Below are positions 1 through 8,640 of a DNA stretch of 64,000 nt, piece by piece (the first letter of the stretch is position 1; each line of letters begins with the position of its first letter). Made by a program: the position numbers and the translations under genes. The notes below the pieces were generated by a model. The model had not been told where the DNA came from. It ran no database searches and was given only the letters and a program-made list of their open reading frames with translations. The DNA is from an uncultured Methylobacillus sp. (lineage in GTDB: Bacteria > Pseudomonadota > Gammaproteobacteria > Burkholderiales > Methylophilaceae), in contig CAMLDO010000001.1 in assembly GCA_946478865.1 (NCBI GenBank), positions 62,001 through 126,000 on the forward strand, written 5' to 3'.

Positions 1-6
1 GTCACC

Positions 7-429
7 ATGAAAAACCGACTGATTGCGATCACTTTTGTGCTGGCTTCCATGCTGGCGATGCCGACTGCGATGGGCGCAGCCGATCTGGAAATCAACACGC
101 CCGCGATTGCCGCGATCCAGGGCAGCATGCAGGCGCGCCACGGGCAGCTGGCTCCCTACTATGCCAGCGGCGCGGTCGGCCTAACGCGTGACGGCCTGGT
201 CGCCGTGCGCGACGCCAACGCGGTCCCGCTCAAGGACCGTCAGGGCGTGAACTCGCTGGTGGCGGCCGAAAACAAGGACCGCAACGCGCTCTACAAGGAA
301 ATCGCCAACGCGAACGGGCACCCGGAATGGGAATCCGAAGTGCGCAACACCTTCGCCCAACGCTGGGTGCAAAAGGCACAGGGCGGCTGGTGGTATCAGG
401 ACGCCAGCGGCGGCTGGGCCAAGAAGTAA
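7..429 (+). CDS. ydbL: YdbL family periplasmic protein (DUF1318)
   Basis: The product is 140 aa with a clear Sec signal peptide: a basic start (MKNR), a hydrophobic stretch to about residue 20, and likely cleavage near the AMGA/ADL junction. The mature part resembles the DUF1318/YdbL family, with a short helix-rich body and a Trp-rich C-terminus (GGWWYQDASGGW). In enterobacteria ydbL follows ydbH and ynbE. YdbH is an AsmA-like envelope lipid-transport protein and YnbE is its small lipoprotein partner, so those genes would be expected just left of the window edge; this is an inference. The upstream region is missing, so the RBS cannot be judged. No catalytic residues are evident, and the role is probably to assist the YdbH/YnbE bridge. 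Confidence 0.8.
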   Translation: MKNRLIAITFVLASMLAMPTAMGAADLEINTPAIAAIQGSMQARHGQLAPYYASGAVGLTRDGLVAVRDANAVPLKDRQGVNSLVAAENKDRNALYKEIANANGHPEWESEVRNTFAQRWVQKAQGGWWYQDASGGWAKK

Positions 430-481
430 CTCCTGAAAACAATACCGCGGCGCGCAAGAAATCGATGCGCGCCGCCATCAC

Positions 482-1279
482 ATGGCACACCAAGGCATGA
501 CGCCCACACTCGTATTCGATATCGAAACCGTTCCCGACACCGACGGCTTGCGCAAGTTGCTCGACTTGCCGCCAGAAACCACGGCCGAGGATGTCGCGAA
601 GATCGCTTTTCATCAGCGCCGTCAGAACGGCCAGTCCGAATTCCTGCCGCTGCATGTGCAGAAGGTGGTTGCGATTTCCTGCGTGCTGCGCGAGGGTGAC
701 GATAACTTCAAGGTATGGTCGCTTGGCGCGCCGGGCGAAGACGAGGGTTCGCTGATCCAGCGCTTCTACGACGGTATCGAGAAGTACAAGCCCACGCTGG
801 TGTCCTGGAACGGTGGCGGTTTTGATCTGCCAGTGCTGCATTACCGCGGCATGATCCACAACGTGGTCGCCTGCTGCTACTGGGACATGGGCGACGACGA
901 CCGCGACTTCAAGTGGAACAACTACATCAGCCGCTACCATATGCGGCATACCGATCTCATGGACTTGCTCGCGCTGTACCAGGGGCGCGGCAATGCACCG
1001 CTGGATCAACTGGCGCAGCTGTGCGGTTTTCCGGGCAAGCTGGGCATGGACGGTTCCAAGGTGTGGGATGCCTATCAGGCCGGCGAGATCGAAGCGATCC
1101 GCAATTACTGCGAAACCGATGTTGTAAATACCTGGCTGGTCTACCTGCGCTTCCAGCAGATGCGCGGCACGCTCACGCGCGAAGCCTATCAGCGTGAGGT
1201 GGCGCTGGTACGCGAATCGCTAGGCGCGATTTCCGCCCCGCACTGGCAAGAATTCCTGGCCGCCTGGCCCGGCAACTGA
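482..1279 (+). CDS. Predicted 3'-5' exonuclease, PolB-like DEDDy fold
   Basis: The 265-aa protein has all three exonuclease motifs of the DnaQ-like/DEDDy superfamily: Exo I FDIETVPD (Asp13, Glu15), Exo II in WNGGGFDLPVL (Asp115) and Exo III YCETD (Tyr209, Asp213). This matches the stand-alone PolB-related exonuclease family (Pfam DNA_pol_B_exo2). It should remove nucleotides from 3' ends in the cytoplasm, using two metal ions. There is no polymerase domain. The start is uncertain: ATG at 482 gives MAHQG before the conserved block, while ATG at 497 (MTPTLVFDIE) is equally plausible, and neither has a strong Shine-Dalgarno. It lies between ydbL and rlmD on the same strand. Confidence 0.88.
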   Translation: MAHQGMTPTLVFDIETVPDTDGLRKLLDLPPETTAEDVAKIAFHQRRQNGQSEFLPLHVQKVVAISCVLREGDDNFKVWSLGAPGEDEGSLIQRFYDGIEKYKPTLVSWNGGGFDLPVLHYRGMIHNVVACCYWDMGDDDRDFKWNNYISRYHMRHTDLMDLLALYQGRGNAPLDQLAQLCGFPGKLGMDGSKVWDAYQAGEIEAIRNYCETDVVNTWLVYLRFQQMRGTLTREAYQREVALVRESLGAISAPHWQEFLAAWPGN

Positions 1280-1335
1280 ATCCTTCGCAATCCCGCATCG
1301 GGTGAAATGCCCGATTGCGGTAAAATTGCGCCCCT

Positions 1336-2649
1336 ATGAATATCAACATCGCTCATATCGACTCCCTCGATCAGGAAGGCCGCGGCGTCGGCCGCATCGA
1401 GGGTAAGGTCATTTTTATCGACGGCGCGCTGCCCGGCGAAACCGTCACCTATCGCACCACGCGCAGCAAGGCCAGCTACGAAGTCGGCAAGCTGGACGAA
1501 ATCCTCAAGCCTTCGCCGATGCGTACCGATCCCAAGTGCCCGCATTTCGGCGTGTGCGGCGGCTGCGCGATGCAGCATATGGACGTGTCGGCGCAGGTCG
1601 CCGCCAAGCAGCGCATGCTGGAGGACGACCTGTGGCACATTGCCAAGGTCAAGCCGGAGTCCATGCTGCCGCCGATCTACGGCCCGGCCTGGGGCTACCG
1701 TCACAAGGCCCGTCTGCGCGCGCGCTTCGTGCCGATGAAGGGCCGCGTGCTGGTCGGCTTCAACGAGAAGGCGAGCAGCTACGTCGCGGTCATGGACGAA
1801 TGCCATGTGCTGCCGCCGCACATGTCGGCGCTCATCGTTCCGCTGCAGGAACTGCTGGCCAAGCTCACCATCAAGGACCGCATCCCGCAGATCGAGGTCG
1901 CCATCGGCGAGCACGTCACGGTGCTGGTGTTCCGCATCCTCGATCCACTGGCATCGGAAGACGAAGCGCCGATTCGCGAATTTGCCGACAAGCACAATGT
2001 GCAGATCTGGATGCAGACCAAGGGTCCGGAAACCGCGACGCCGTTTCACTCGCTGGAAGCGCCCGGTTTGAGCTATTCGCTGCCCGAGTTCAAGCTGACT
2101 TATCCTTTCATGCCGACCGAGTTCACGCAGGTGAATCCGCACATCAACCGCGTGCTGGTGCGCCGCGCGATCCGCATGCTGGACCCGAAGCCGGGCGAAC
2201 GCATCGCCGACTTTTTCTGCGGGCTTGGCAACTTCACGCTGCCGATTGCGCGCATGGGCGCGACGGTGCTGGGCATGGAAGGCTCGGCCGCGTTGGTGCG
2301 CCGCGCCAAGGAAAGCGCCGAGATCAACGGTCTCGCGCATGCGACCGAATTCCGCCAGGCCGATCTGTTCGAGAAAACCGCCGACAGCCTCGCAGAGCTC
2401 GGCCATTTCGACAAATGGCTCATCGATCCACCGCGCGACGGCGCCGTGGAGCTCATCAAGGCGATCGAGGACAACACCGCGCCGCAGCGCATCGTCTACG
2501 TGTCCTGCAACCCGGCCACGCTCGCACGCGACGCGGGTTTGCTGGTGCAGGTCAAGGGCTACCGCATGGTCGCGGCAGGCGTGGTCAACATGTTCCCGCA
2601 CACCGCGCACGTCGAATCCATCGCGCTGTTCGAGAAATCCCCCGCATGA
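1336..2649 (+). CDS. rlmD: 23S rRNA (uracil-1939 C5)-methyltransferase RlmD
   Basis: The 437-aa protein has the RlmD/RumA layout. An N-terminal TRAM RNA-binding domain covers about residues 1-60. An iron-sulfur cluster motif follows, with Cys68, Cys74, Cys77 and Cys156 ([10 protein letters not shown] plus DECH). The C-terminal SAM-dependent methyltransferase contains [18 protein letters not shown] and the catalytic SCNP cysteine (Cys391), with the general-base Glu of HVES at 427. It methylates U1939 of 23S rRNA (E. coli numbering) using S-adenosylmethionine. Length and motifs match E. coli RumA closely. Its stop overlaps the start of the next gene (ATGA), so the downstream lipoprotein is translationally coupled to it. 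Confidence 0.95.
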   Translation: MNINIAHIDSLDQEGRGVGRIEGKVIFIDGALPGETVTYRTTRSKASYEVGKLDEILKPSPMRTDPKCPHFGVCGGCAMQHMDVSAQVAAKQRMLEDDLWHIAKVKPESMLPPIYGPAWGYRHKARLRARFVPMKGRVLVGFNEKASSYVAVMDECHVLPPHMSALIVPLQELLAKLTIKDRIPQIEVAIGEHVTVLVFRILDPLASEDEAPIREFADKHNVQIWMQTKGPETATPFHSLEAPGLSYSLPEFKLTYPFMPTEFTQVNPHINRVLVRRAIRMLDPKPGERIADFFCGLGNFTLPIARMGATVLGMEGSAALVRRAKESAEINGLAHATEFRQADLFEKTADSLAELGHFDKWLIDPPRDGAVELIKAIEDNTAPQRIVYVSCNPATLARDAGLLVQVKGYRMVAAGVVNMFPHTAHVESIALFEKSPA

Positions 2650-4091
2650 GGGCAGGGCGGTTCGCATTTCTGCTGGCCGCCCTGTTCGTCGCCGCGTTTA
2701 CCGCATGCAGCAAGCCGGCTGAGCGTAGCGACATCCGCTTCGCGATCGCGCAGGCCCCGCTCACGCTGGACCCTCGCTATGCGACCGACGCCGCTTCCGA
2801 GCGCGTCAACCGCCTCATCTATCGCTCCCTGGTCGATTTTGACGCCCATTTTCGTCCTGTGCCAGCGCTTGCGAGCTGGAAGTGCGCGGACGACACGCAT
2901 TGTCGTTTCACGCTGGGAGAGCAGGGGAGGCAGTTCCACAACGGCAGTCGCCTGATGGCGGAGGACGTGGTCGCGACCTATACCTCCCTGTTGACGCTCA
3001 AGAATTCGCCGCACACTGCTGAATTCGCGAATATCGCCGCGATCAAAACCGTGGACGAAAATACCGTCGATTTCATGCTGAAATCTCCGGACGCTCAATT
3101 CCCGGCAAGACTCATTCTCGGCATCCTGCCCGCGCGACTCATCGCGCAAAACCACGACTTTGCCCGCCATCCCGTCGGCAGCGGCCCGCTCGAATTCGTC
3201 TCCTGGAACCGCACACTCACGCTGGAGCGCATCGCGGATCGTCAGTCCATCGTGTTCGAGGAGGTGCGCGACCCCACGGTGCGCGTGCTGAAACTGTTGC
3301 GCGGCGAGGCTGACCTGTTGCAAGGCGACCTGCCGCCGGAACTGGTAGCTGATTTGCGCAAGCGGCAGGAAGTGCAGGTGCTGGAAGTCCCGGGTACCAA
3401 CTACTCCTACCTCGGCTTCAACCTGCAGGACCCGCTGCTGGGCGATGTGAACGTGCGCCGTGCGATCACGCTCGCGATCGACCGCGAAGCAATAGTGAGG
3501 CAGGCGCTAGTCGGCGGCAGTCGCTCCGCCACGGCGATCCTGCCGCCAGAGCACTGGGCGGGCAATGCAACGCTGAAACCTTATCCATACGAACCGGAAG
3601 TCGCCCGGGCAATGCTGGCGCAGGCTGGCGTGCAATTGCCGCTGCATCTGGTTTACAAGACCTCTACCGACGCGCAGCGTGTGCGGCTCGCCACCATTCT
3701 GCAAGCACAAATGCGCCCGGCTGGGATCGAGCTGGAAATCCGCAGCCTCGACTGGGGCACGTTTTTCGACGATGTCAAACATGGTAAATTTCAACTCTAT
3801 GGCCTGACTTGGGTCGGCATCAAGACGCCCGAGATTTACCGGCTTGCCTTTCATAGTGCCTCCGTGCCACCTGTCGGCACCAATCGCGGTCATTTGCAGG
3901 ATGCGGAACTGGATGCCCTGATCGAGCGCCAAAACTGGCAGGCGGCGACCGAACGCATCCACGCGCTGCTGCCTTATGCGCCGCTGTGGTACGAAGGCCA
4001 GTTCGCGGCAATGCGCCGCAGCATAACGAATTACGCGCCGGCGTCCGACGGTAACTGGGACGGGCTGGCAAGCATATGGAAAGGAAATTAA
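2646..4091 (+). CDS. Peptide ABC transporter substrate-binding lipoprotein (SBP family 5)
   Basis: The 481-aa product begins at the ATG overlapping the rlmD stop. The N-terminus is a lipoprotein signal with Cys21 in an FTAC lipobox-like site, so the protein is probably anchored on the periplasmic side of a membrane. The body is a family-5 extracellular solute-binding protein (DppA/OppA/MppA fold), with typical segments such as [14 protein letters not shown] near the N-terminus, the central [11 protein letters not shown] and [11 protein letters not shown]. It should capture oligopeptides or peptide-like ligands for the two permeases encoded downstream. Signal-less YkuD and NagZ genes nearby suggest murein peptides as ligand (inference). 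No ATPase gene is found in the window. Confidence 0.88.
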   Translation: MRAGRFAFLLAALFVAAFTACSKPAERSDIRFAIAQAPLTLDPRYATDAASERVNRLIYRSLVDFDAHFRPVPALASWKCADDTHCRFTLGEQGRQFHNGSRLMAEDVVATYTSLLTLKNSPHTAEFANIAAIKTVDENTVDFMLKSPDAQFPARLILGILPARLIAQNHDFARHPVGSGPLEFVSWNRTLTLERIADRQSIVFEEVRDPTVRVLKLLRGEADLLQGDLPPELVADLRKRQEVQVLEVPGTNYSYLGFNLQDPLLGDVNVRRAITLAIDREAIVRQALVGGSRSATAILPPEHWAGNATLKPYPYEPEVARAMLAQAGVQLPLHLVYKTSTDAQRVRLATILQAQMRPAGIELEIRSLDWGTFFDDVKHGKFQLYGLTWVGIKTPEIYRLAFHSASVPPVGTNRGHLQDAELDALIERQNWQAATERIHALLPYAPLWYEGQFAAMRRSITNYAPASDGNWDGLASIWKGN

Positions 4092-4093
4092 GC

Positions 4094-4480
4094 GTGAATA
4101 ATCCTCAAATCAAGATCAACCGCATGATGCATACCGGGCTGATCGTCACCGACCTCGCCAAGTCGCGAGCGTTCTACGAAGGCCTGCTCGGTCTGACGCC
4201 GAATCCCAACCGTCCGAATTTCGATTTCCAGGGCGTTTGGTACGACATCGGCGAGAACCAGGTGCACCTCATGGTGGTGCCCAATCCCTACACCGAGGTG
4301 GTGCATCCCGATCATGGAGGACGCGATATCCATATCGCGTTTTCCGTGGATGACGTGGAACCGGTCCGTGCCGCACTGGATGAAGCAGGCGTGAAGTATT
4401 CGATGAGCAAGTCGGGCCGCGCCGCACTGTTCTGCCGCGATCCGGACGGCAACGCGCTGGAATTCTCGGCGGTCAAATAG
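4094..4480 (+). CDS. Glyoxalase/VOC superfamily protein
   Basis: The product is a 128-aa single-domain vicinal-oxygen-chelate protein. It has the usual opening HTGLIVTDLAKSRAFYEGLLGL, a central VHLMVV strand and a C-terminal DPDGNALEF. His13, the His in QVHLM and the Glu in ALEF are the probable metal ligands. The chosen start is GTG at 4094, preceded at good distance by AAGGA (4081-4085); an in-frame ATG at 4076 would lie inside the upstream gene. The substrate is unknown, since VOC proteins include glyoxalases, dioxygenases and resistance proteins. It is embedded between the substrate-binding lipoprotein and the YkuD gene, with gaps of only a few bases, so it belongs to the same transcription unit. 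Confidence 0.85.
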   Translation: MNNPQIKINRMMHTGLIVTDLAKSRAFYEGLLGLTPNPNRPNFDFQGVWYDIGENQVHLMVVPNPYTEVVHPDHGGRDIHIAFSVDDVEPVRAALDEAGVKYSMSKSGRAALFCRDPDGNALEFSAVK

Positions 4481-4488
4481 GAATCGAC

Positions 4489-4965
4489 TTGCACATCGAT
4501 ATCTCCATCGCCGAGCAACGCCTGCGCCTGCTGGACGAAGCAGGGGCGGTGCTGGCCGATTATCCGGTCTCGACCGCACTGAACGGTGCCGGCGAGAAGA
4601 AGAACAGCGGCTGCACCCCGCGCGGCAAGCACATCGTACGTGCCAAAATCGGCGCCGGTAAACCTCTCGGTACCGTCTTTATCGGCCGTCGCCCGACCGG
4701 GGAGTTGTGGTCGCCCGAGCTGGCGGCCGAGCATCCGGCACGCGACTTCATTCTCACGCGCATTCTGTGGTTGTCCGGCTGCGAAGTCGGGGTCAACCGC
4801 CTCGGCGAGGTGGATAGCATGCAGCGTTACATCTACATCCACGGTACGCCCGATACCGAACCCATGGGCATCGCGCGTTCACACGGTTGCGTGCGCATGC
4901 GCAACGCCGATGTAATCGAGCTGTTCGACCGTGTTCCCGCCGGCACGCCGGTGATTATTCGCTGA
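4489..4965 (+). CDS. YkuD-domain protein without signal peptide (L,D-transpeptidase or cytoplasmic L,D-carboxypeptidase)
   Basis: The 158-aa protein consists of little more than a YkuD catalytic domain: His118 in IHGT, then SHGCVRM with His132 and the nucleophile Cys134. The start is TTG at 4489 with AGGAA at 4479-4483, and the first residues (HIDISIAEQRLRLL) are already domain sequence. There is no signal peptide or membrane anchor. Classical L,D-transpeptidases are exported, so this one probably works in the cytoplasm. A signal-less YkuD protein of similar size, ElsL of Acinetobacter, is an L,D-carboxypeptidase that trims murein tetrapeptides during recycling. Its place between peptide transporter genes and nagZ fits that job (inference). 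The next gene starts inside its stop codon. Confidence 0.85.
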   Translation: MHIDISIAEQRLRLLDEAGAVLADYPVSTALNGAGEKKNSGCTPRGKHIVRAKIGAGKPLGTVFIGRRPTGELWSPELAAEHPARDFILTRILWLSGCEVGVNRLGEVDSMQRYIYIHGTPDTEPMGIARSHGCVRMRNADVIELFDRVPAGTPVIIR

Positions 4966-5879
4966 TGCTGTTCAAGCGTCTGGCCGGCATCGTCCCGGTG
5001 GTGTTCGGCGTGCTGCTGCTCACCTTTTTGCTGGTCCATCTCGTTCCCGGCGATCCGGTCGAGGTCATGCTGGGCGAATCCGCGACTTCCGCTGACCGTA
5101 GCGCCTTGCGTGCCGAACTGGGGCTGGATCAGCCTCTGCCGCTGCAATTCGCCGAATACCTCGGCAAGCTCGCGCAGGGCGATTTCGGGCGTTCCATCCA
5201 TAGTCATGCGGCGATTTCCGGCTTGCTTGCGGAACGCATTCCGGCCACGGCAAGACTTGCGCTGTTGTCGCTCGGTTTGGCGATTGCCATCGGGTTGCCG
5301 CTCGGCATCGTCGCCGCGTTGCGCTACCGCCGCTGGCCAGATCGCATCGCCACGATTTCTGCGCTCACTCTCTCTGCGATGCCGCATTTCTGGCTGGGAC
5401 CGCTGCTGATGCTGGTATTTGCCTTGTGGCTGGGATGGCTGCCGGTAAGCGGCATGGAAAACGGTGGTTCCATCGTGCTGCCCGCACTGACGCTCGCAAG
5501 CGGTCTTGCCGCCATCCTCACCCGCATGACGCGTGCCAGCCTGCTGGAAGTGTTGAGCGAGGATTTCGTGCGCACCGCTCGCGCCAAGGGCTTGCCCGAG
5601 CGCAGCGTGATCCTGCGCCATGCGCTCAAGGCCGCGCTGCTTCCTGTGGTAACGGTAGTCGGCCTGCAGCTTGGCTCGCTGCTCGCGGGTGCGGTCATAA
5701 CCGAGACCGTATTCGGCTGGGACGGGGTGGGACGTTTGCTGGTGGAGTCCATCGAGAAGCGCGACTACCCGGTGACGCAAGCCTGCGTGCTGGTGATTGC
5801 GCTGACCTATGTGCTGGTCAATCTGCTGACCGATCTCGCCTATGCGCGGCTTGACCCGAGAGTGAGATTCTCCGCATGA
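4965..5879 (+). CDS. Dipeptide/oligopeptide ABC transporter permease, DppB type
   Basis: The 304-aa inner-membrane protein has the DppB/OppB layout: a first membrane helix (about residues 9-30), a periplasmic loop beginning VPGDPVEVMLGE, and then five further helices. The cytoplasmic EAA loop is present (EDFVRTARAKGLPERSVILRH), which docks on the ATPase subunit. The start at 4965 is taken because it overlaps the upstream TGA and gives the standard N-terminus MLFKRLAGIV; in-frame codons further upstream lie inside the YkuD gene. It should form the import channel with the DppC-like protein that overlaps its end by four bases. No ATP-binding component is encoded here. Confidence 0.92.
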   Translation: MLFKRLAGIVPVVFGVLLLTFLLVHLVPGDPVEVMLGESATSADRSALRAELGLDQPLPLQFAEYLGKLAQGDFGRSIHSHAAISGLLAERIPATARLALLSLGLAIAIGLPLGIVAALRYRRWPDRIATISALTLSAMPHFWLGPLLMLVFALWLGWLPVSGMENGGSIVLPALTLASGLAAILTRMTRASLLEVLSEDFVRTARAKGLPERSVILRHALKAALLPVVTVVGLQLGSLLAGAVITETVFGWDGVGRLLVESIEKRDYPVTQACVLVIALTYVLVNLLTDLAYARLDPRVRFSA

Positions 5880-6661
5880 AACTGTGGCCGCAAATCATTC
5901 TACTGTTCTGGCTTACGGCTGCCGTAGTCGCGCCCTGGCTCGGCTTTCAGCCTGACATTATCGATCTCAGTCACATACTCGACGCACCATCCTCGGCTGC
6001 CGTACTCGGTACCGACGACCTCGGCCGCGATATCCTCGCACGGCTCATCGCGGGCGCCGGCGTTTCGCTGACGGTCGCAGGGCTGGTGACGCTGGCAACG
6101 CTTGCTTTCGGTACCTCGCTTGGCCTCATTGCCGGTTATTACGGCGGCTGGGTAGATCGTCTGCTGATGCACGTGACCGACGTGTTCCTTGCCTTTCCCG
6201 GCATCCTGCTCGCGATCGCCTTCGCTGCCGTGCTCGGGCCGGGCGTGAATAACCTCATTCTCGCGCTATGCCTCACCTCTTGGGTGGGTTACGCGCGGCT
6301 TACGCGGGCGCAGGCACTCTCGCTGCGCGGCCGCCAGCATGTGCAGGCCGCGCAGGTGCTGGGCGCATCGACGCCGCGCATCCTGTTGCGCCACATGCTG
6401 CCGCTGCTGGCCGCCCCCTTGCTGGTGGAGGCTACCTTCAGCATCGCCAGCCTCATCATCGCCGAAGCCAGCCTGTCCTTCCTCGGTCTCGGCATCCAGC
6501 CGCCGCACGCTTCGTGGGGATCCATGCTGCGCGACGGGGTGCGCTACCTGCTCGTCGCCCCGCATTACGTGTTAGCGGCAGGCTTGAGCCTCATGTCGCT
6601 GGTGTTGGCGGTCAACGTGTTGGGCGATACACTGCGCGATACTCTGGACGTTAAAAGATAA
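5876..6661 (+). CDS. Dipeptide/oligopeptide ABC transporter permease, DppC type
   Basis: The 261-aa permease is the partner of the preceding DppB-like protein, and its start overlaps that gene's stop (ATGA). The N-terminal helix (about residues 5-22), the typical segment LGTDDLGRDILARLIAGA, and the EAA loop (HVQAAQVLGASTPRILLRHMLP) are all visible. It is slightly shorter than DppC/OppC proteins, which usually have a longer cytoplasmic N-terminus. Together the two permeases and the upstream lipoprotein make an importer that lacks only its nucleotide-binding subunits. These must come from elsewhere in the genome or be shared with another system. nagZ follows after ten bases with its own AAGGA Shine-Dalgarno. 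Confidence 0.92.
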   Translation: MKLWPQIILLFWLTAAVVAPWLGFQPDIIDLSHILDAPSSAAVLGTDDLGRDILARLIAGAGVSLTVAGLVTLATLAFGTSLGLIAGYYGGWVDRLLMHVTDVFLAFPGILLAIAFAAVLGPGVNNLILALCLTSWVGYARLTRAQALSLRGRQHVQAAQVLGASTPRILLRHMLPLLAAPLLVEATFSIASLIIAEASLSFLGLGIQPPHASWGSMLRDGVRYLLVAPHYVLAAGLSLMSLVLAVNVLGDTLRDTLDVKR

Positions 6662-6670
6662 GGAAACACC

Positions 6671-7723
6671 ATGTCGCTCGGCCCCGTCATGCTCGATATC
6701 GAGGGCACCGAACTCAACGAAAACGATATCCGCCGGTTACAACATCCTTTGGTGGGCGGCATTATCCTGTTTGCGCGTAACTATCAGTCGCCCGAACAGC
6801 TTAAAGCGTTGACTGCCGCAATTCACAAGGTGCGCCAGCCGCCGCTGCTGATTGCTGTGGACCACGAAGGCGGCCGCGTGCAGCGTTTCCGCGAAGGCTT
6901 TACCCGCATCCCGCCGATGCGCGAGCTCGGCAAGGTGTGGGATCACAACCCCCGCAAAGCGCGCCAACTGGCGGAAGAGGCGGGCTGGATACTCGCGGCG
7001 GAACTGCGCGCGCACGGTGTGGATTTCAGCTTTACGCCGGTGCTGGACATCGACTATGGCAACAGCGGGGTGATTGGCGACCGTGCGTTCCATCGCAATA
7101 CCCAAGCCATTGCCGAACTCGCGAATTCACTCATGCATGGCCTGCGCAAGGGTGGCACGGCGGCGGTGGGCAAACATTTTCCCGGTCACGGTTTTGTCGC
7201 GGCCGATTCGCATGTCGCCATCCCTGTCGACGAGCGCGAGTTCGACCGCATCGCCGAAGAAGATTTGCAGCCGTTCCGCCGCATGATCGACGACGGCCTT
7301 GCCGCCATCATGCCGGCGCATGTGATTTATCCGCAGGTAGATGACAAGCCGGCTGGCTTCTCCGAGCGCTGGCTGCAGAAGGTGCTGCGTCAGCGGCTGG
7401 GCTTTAACGGCGTGATTTTCAGCGACGACTTGTCGATGGAAGGCGCCGTGGTCGCGGGTGATGTCACGCAACGTGCCCTGGCGGCGTTGAATGCCGGCTG
7501 CGACATGGTGCTGCTGTGCAATCGCCCCGATCTTGCGGATGAGTTGTTGCATAACCTCAAGTGGGATATTTCCGCCGTCAGCCTCGCACGCCTTGCCCGC
7601 ATGCATGGCAAGCTGCATCCGCCCACGATGGTGGCGCTGCACGAGAATGCGGAATATATGCATGCGCTGCACGCGGTGGCCAATATTGGCGTCAGCGAGG
7701 GCGCACTGAAATTTCCCGCCTGA
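6671..7723 (+). CDS. nagZ: Beta-N-acetylglucosaminidase NagZ (glycoside hydrolase family 3)
   Basis: The 350-aa protein has the family-3 NagZ signatures: [10 protein letters not shown] near residue 60, the loop [14 protein letters not shown] that carries the catalytic Asp/His dyad, and [10 protein letters not shown] containing the nucleophile (Asp252/Asp253). Length is normal for NagZ, and there is no signal peptide, consistent with a cytosolic enzyme. It cleaves GlcNAc from GlcNAc-anhydroMurNAc peptides that return to the cytoplasm during cell-wall turnover, and in some bacteria this sets the level of the AmpR inducer. The start has AAGGA seven bases upstream. It is the last gene of the tight run that starts at rlmD. 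Confidence 0.96.
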   Translation: MSLGPVMLDIEGTELNENDIRRLQHPLVGGIILFARNYQSPEQLKALTAAIHKVRQPPLLIAVDHEGGRVQRFREGFTRIPPMRELGKVWDHNPRKARQLAEEAGWILAAELRAHGVDFSFTPVLDIDYGNSGVIGDRAFHRNTQAIAELANSLMHGLRKGGTAAVGKHFPGHGFVAADSHVAIPVDEREFDRIAEEDLQPFRRMIDDGLAAIMPAHVIYPQVDDKPAGFSERWLQKVLRQRLGFNGVIFSDDLSMEGAVVAGDVTQRALAALNAGCDMVLLCNRPDLADELLHNLKWDISAVSLARLARMHGKLHPPTMVALHENAEYMHALHAVANIGVSEGALKFPA

Positions 7724-7744
7724 GGCGATCCTATTGATTTGCTT

Positions 7745-7766
7745 TGGGAAAGGGAGTACTTTCCCA
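7745..7766 (+). terminator. Hairpin after nagZ (possible weak terminator or regulatory stem)
   Basis: An 8-bp perfect inverted repeat (TGGGAAAG / CTTTCCCA) with a six-base loop lies 21 bases after the nagZ stop and 25 bases before the next start. It is not followed by a T run, so it is not a standard intrinsic terminator. It could stabilise the 3' end of the nagZ message or sit in the 5' leader of the next gene. Confidence 0.35.
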
Positions 7767-7791
7767 CTGTCTTCCATCGAGTTAATGGCAA

Positions 7792-8556
7792 ATGGCCGTT
7801 TCCAGCGTTTCACTCAACCAGAGTCTCATCGGCGCCGCAGCTACGCAGGCGCAGACTGAGGCTGGGCAGCGAAACCAGAATCAGCTGCAAACGCTGCCGC
7901 GCGAGGAAGCCAACAGCAGCAGCCGTACGCAGCTTAGCGATCTGGGTCGCACCAGACTGGCGCTGGATGGTCTGCGGAACTCGACTGAAACGGCACGCAA
8001 TCTCAACAATCCTCCCGCGCTGTCCGAATTCAGGAATGCCGTGCAAGGTGTGGTGCAGTCGCTCAATGCGCTCAACCAGACTGTTCGTACTGCCGAAACC
8101 AATACTTCCGACCGTCGATCGCAACAGATACTCAGCGAAGTGCGCAACACTGCCGAGAACACGACCACTGCAGAAGGCGAGAATGCGCTGCAGCGTTTGG
8201 GTATTGCAACGCAACAGGACGGAACGTTTACCATCAATCAGCGGCAGCTGGATCAATCTTTCCAGGCCGATTCGGACGAAGCACAATCTGCGCTGGACGA
8301 GCTTTCGAATAACCTCAATCGCGTGGCCGAACAACAGCTGAACGGCACGGTTGCCCAACCGAAACCGGACGACAATGAGCAGCAAGCGCAGTCATTGCGT
8401 CAGGCGATTGCGGACGAGGAAGCACGCGAGCAGCAGCGTTCGCAGCAGGAAACGCGCGAGAATTTCCGTGCATTGCTGGCAGCACAGCTTGCCAATGCCG
8501 GCAGTTTCTCCGCACGCAACGCAGTCACCACCTATTTCAACGTCTCCACGCTGTAA
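7792..8556 (+). CDS. Gln/Asn-rich hypothetical protein resembling the C-terminal part of flagellar cap protein FliD
   Basis: The product is 254 aa and soluble, with no signal peptide or membrane segment. The first 20 residues (AVSSVSLNQSLIGAAAT) and the Gln/Asn/Ser/Thr bias recall secreted flagellar axial proteins. The middle part contains a string similar to the FliD C-terminal domain: LGIATQQDGTFTINQRQLD, close to the usual LGI-x-DGTLSLD-x-x-KLD pattern, then an alternating heptad-like region. The last 60 residues are very rich in Gln and Glu (EEAREQQRSQQE) and probably helical. No flagellar gene is nearby. It stands between nagZ and the yccA-like gene with no strong Shine-Dalgarno visible. 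The function is unknown; the flagellar relation is a hypothesis. Confidence 0.65.
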   Translation: MAVSSVSLNQSLIGAAATQAQTEAGQRNQNQLQTLPREEANSSSRTQLSDLGRTRLALDGLRNSTETARNLNNPPALSEFRNAVQGVVQSLNALNQTVRTAETNTSDRRSQQILSEVRNTAENTTTAEGENALQRLGIATQQDGTFTINQRQLDQSFQADSDEAQSALDELSNNLNRVAEQQLNGTVAQPKPDDNEQQAQSLRQAIADEEAREQQRSQQETRENFRALLAAQLANAGSFSARNAVTTYFNVSTL

Positions 8557-8640
8557 TCGAGCGCCCGCCGCGCTTGAAACTTCACAGCCTTTTCGCTAGT
8601 CTTACCGGCAGTTTCAACCACATGAGGTTTTAAACCGACT

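Noticed and set aside
1536..2645. Upstream extension of the substrate-binding lipoprotein frame
   Set aside because: It is out of frame inside rlmD; the lipoprotein signal starts exactly at 2646 where the start overlaps the rlmD stop.
1189..2667. A 492-codon open frame on the - strand
   Set aside because: It is antisense to rlmD, composed mostly of Arg, Ala and His, with no recognisable family.
8574..8617. Inverted repeat TTGAAAC...GTTTCAA upstream of the YccA-like gene
   Set aside because: Only 7 bp with a 30-base spacer in a short intergenic region; likely by chance.
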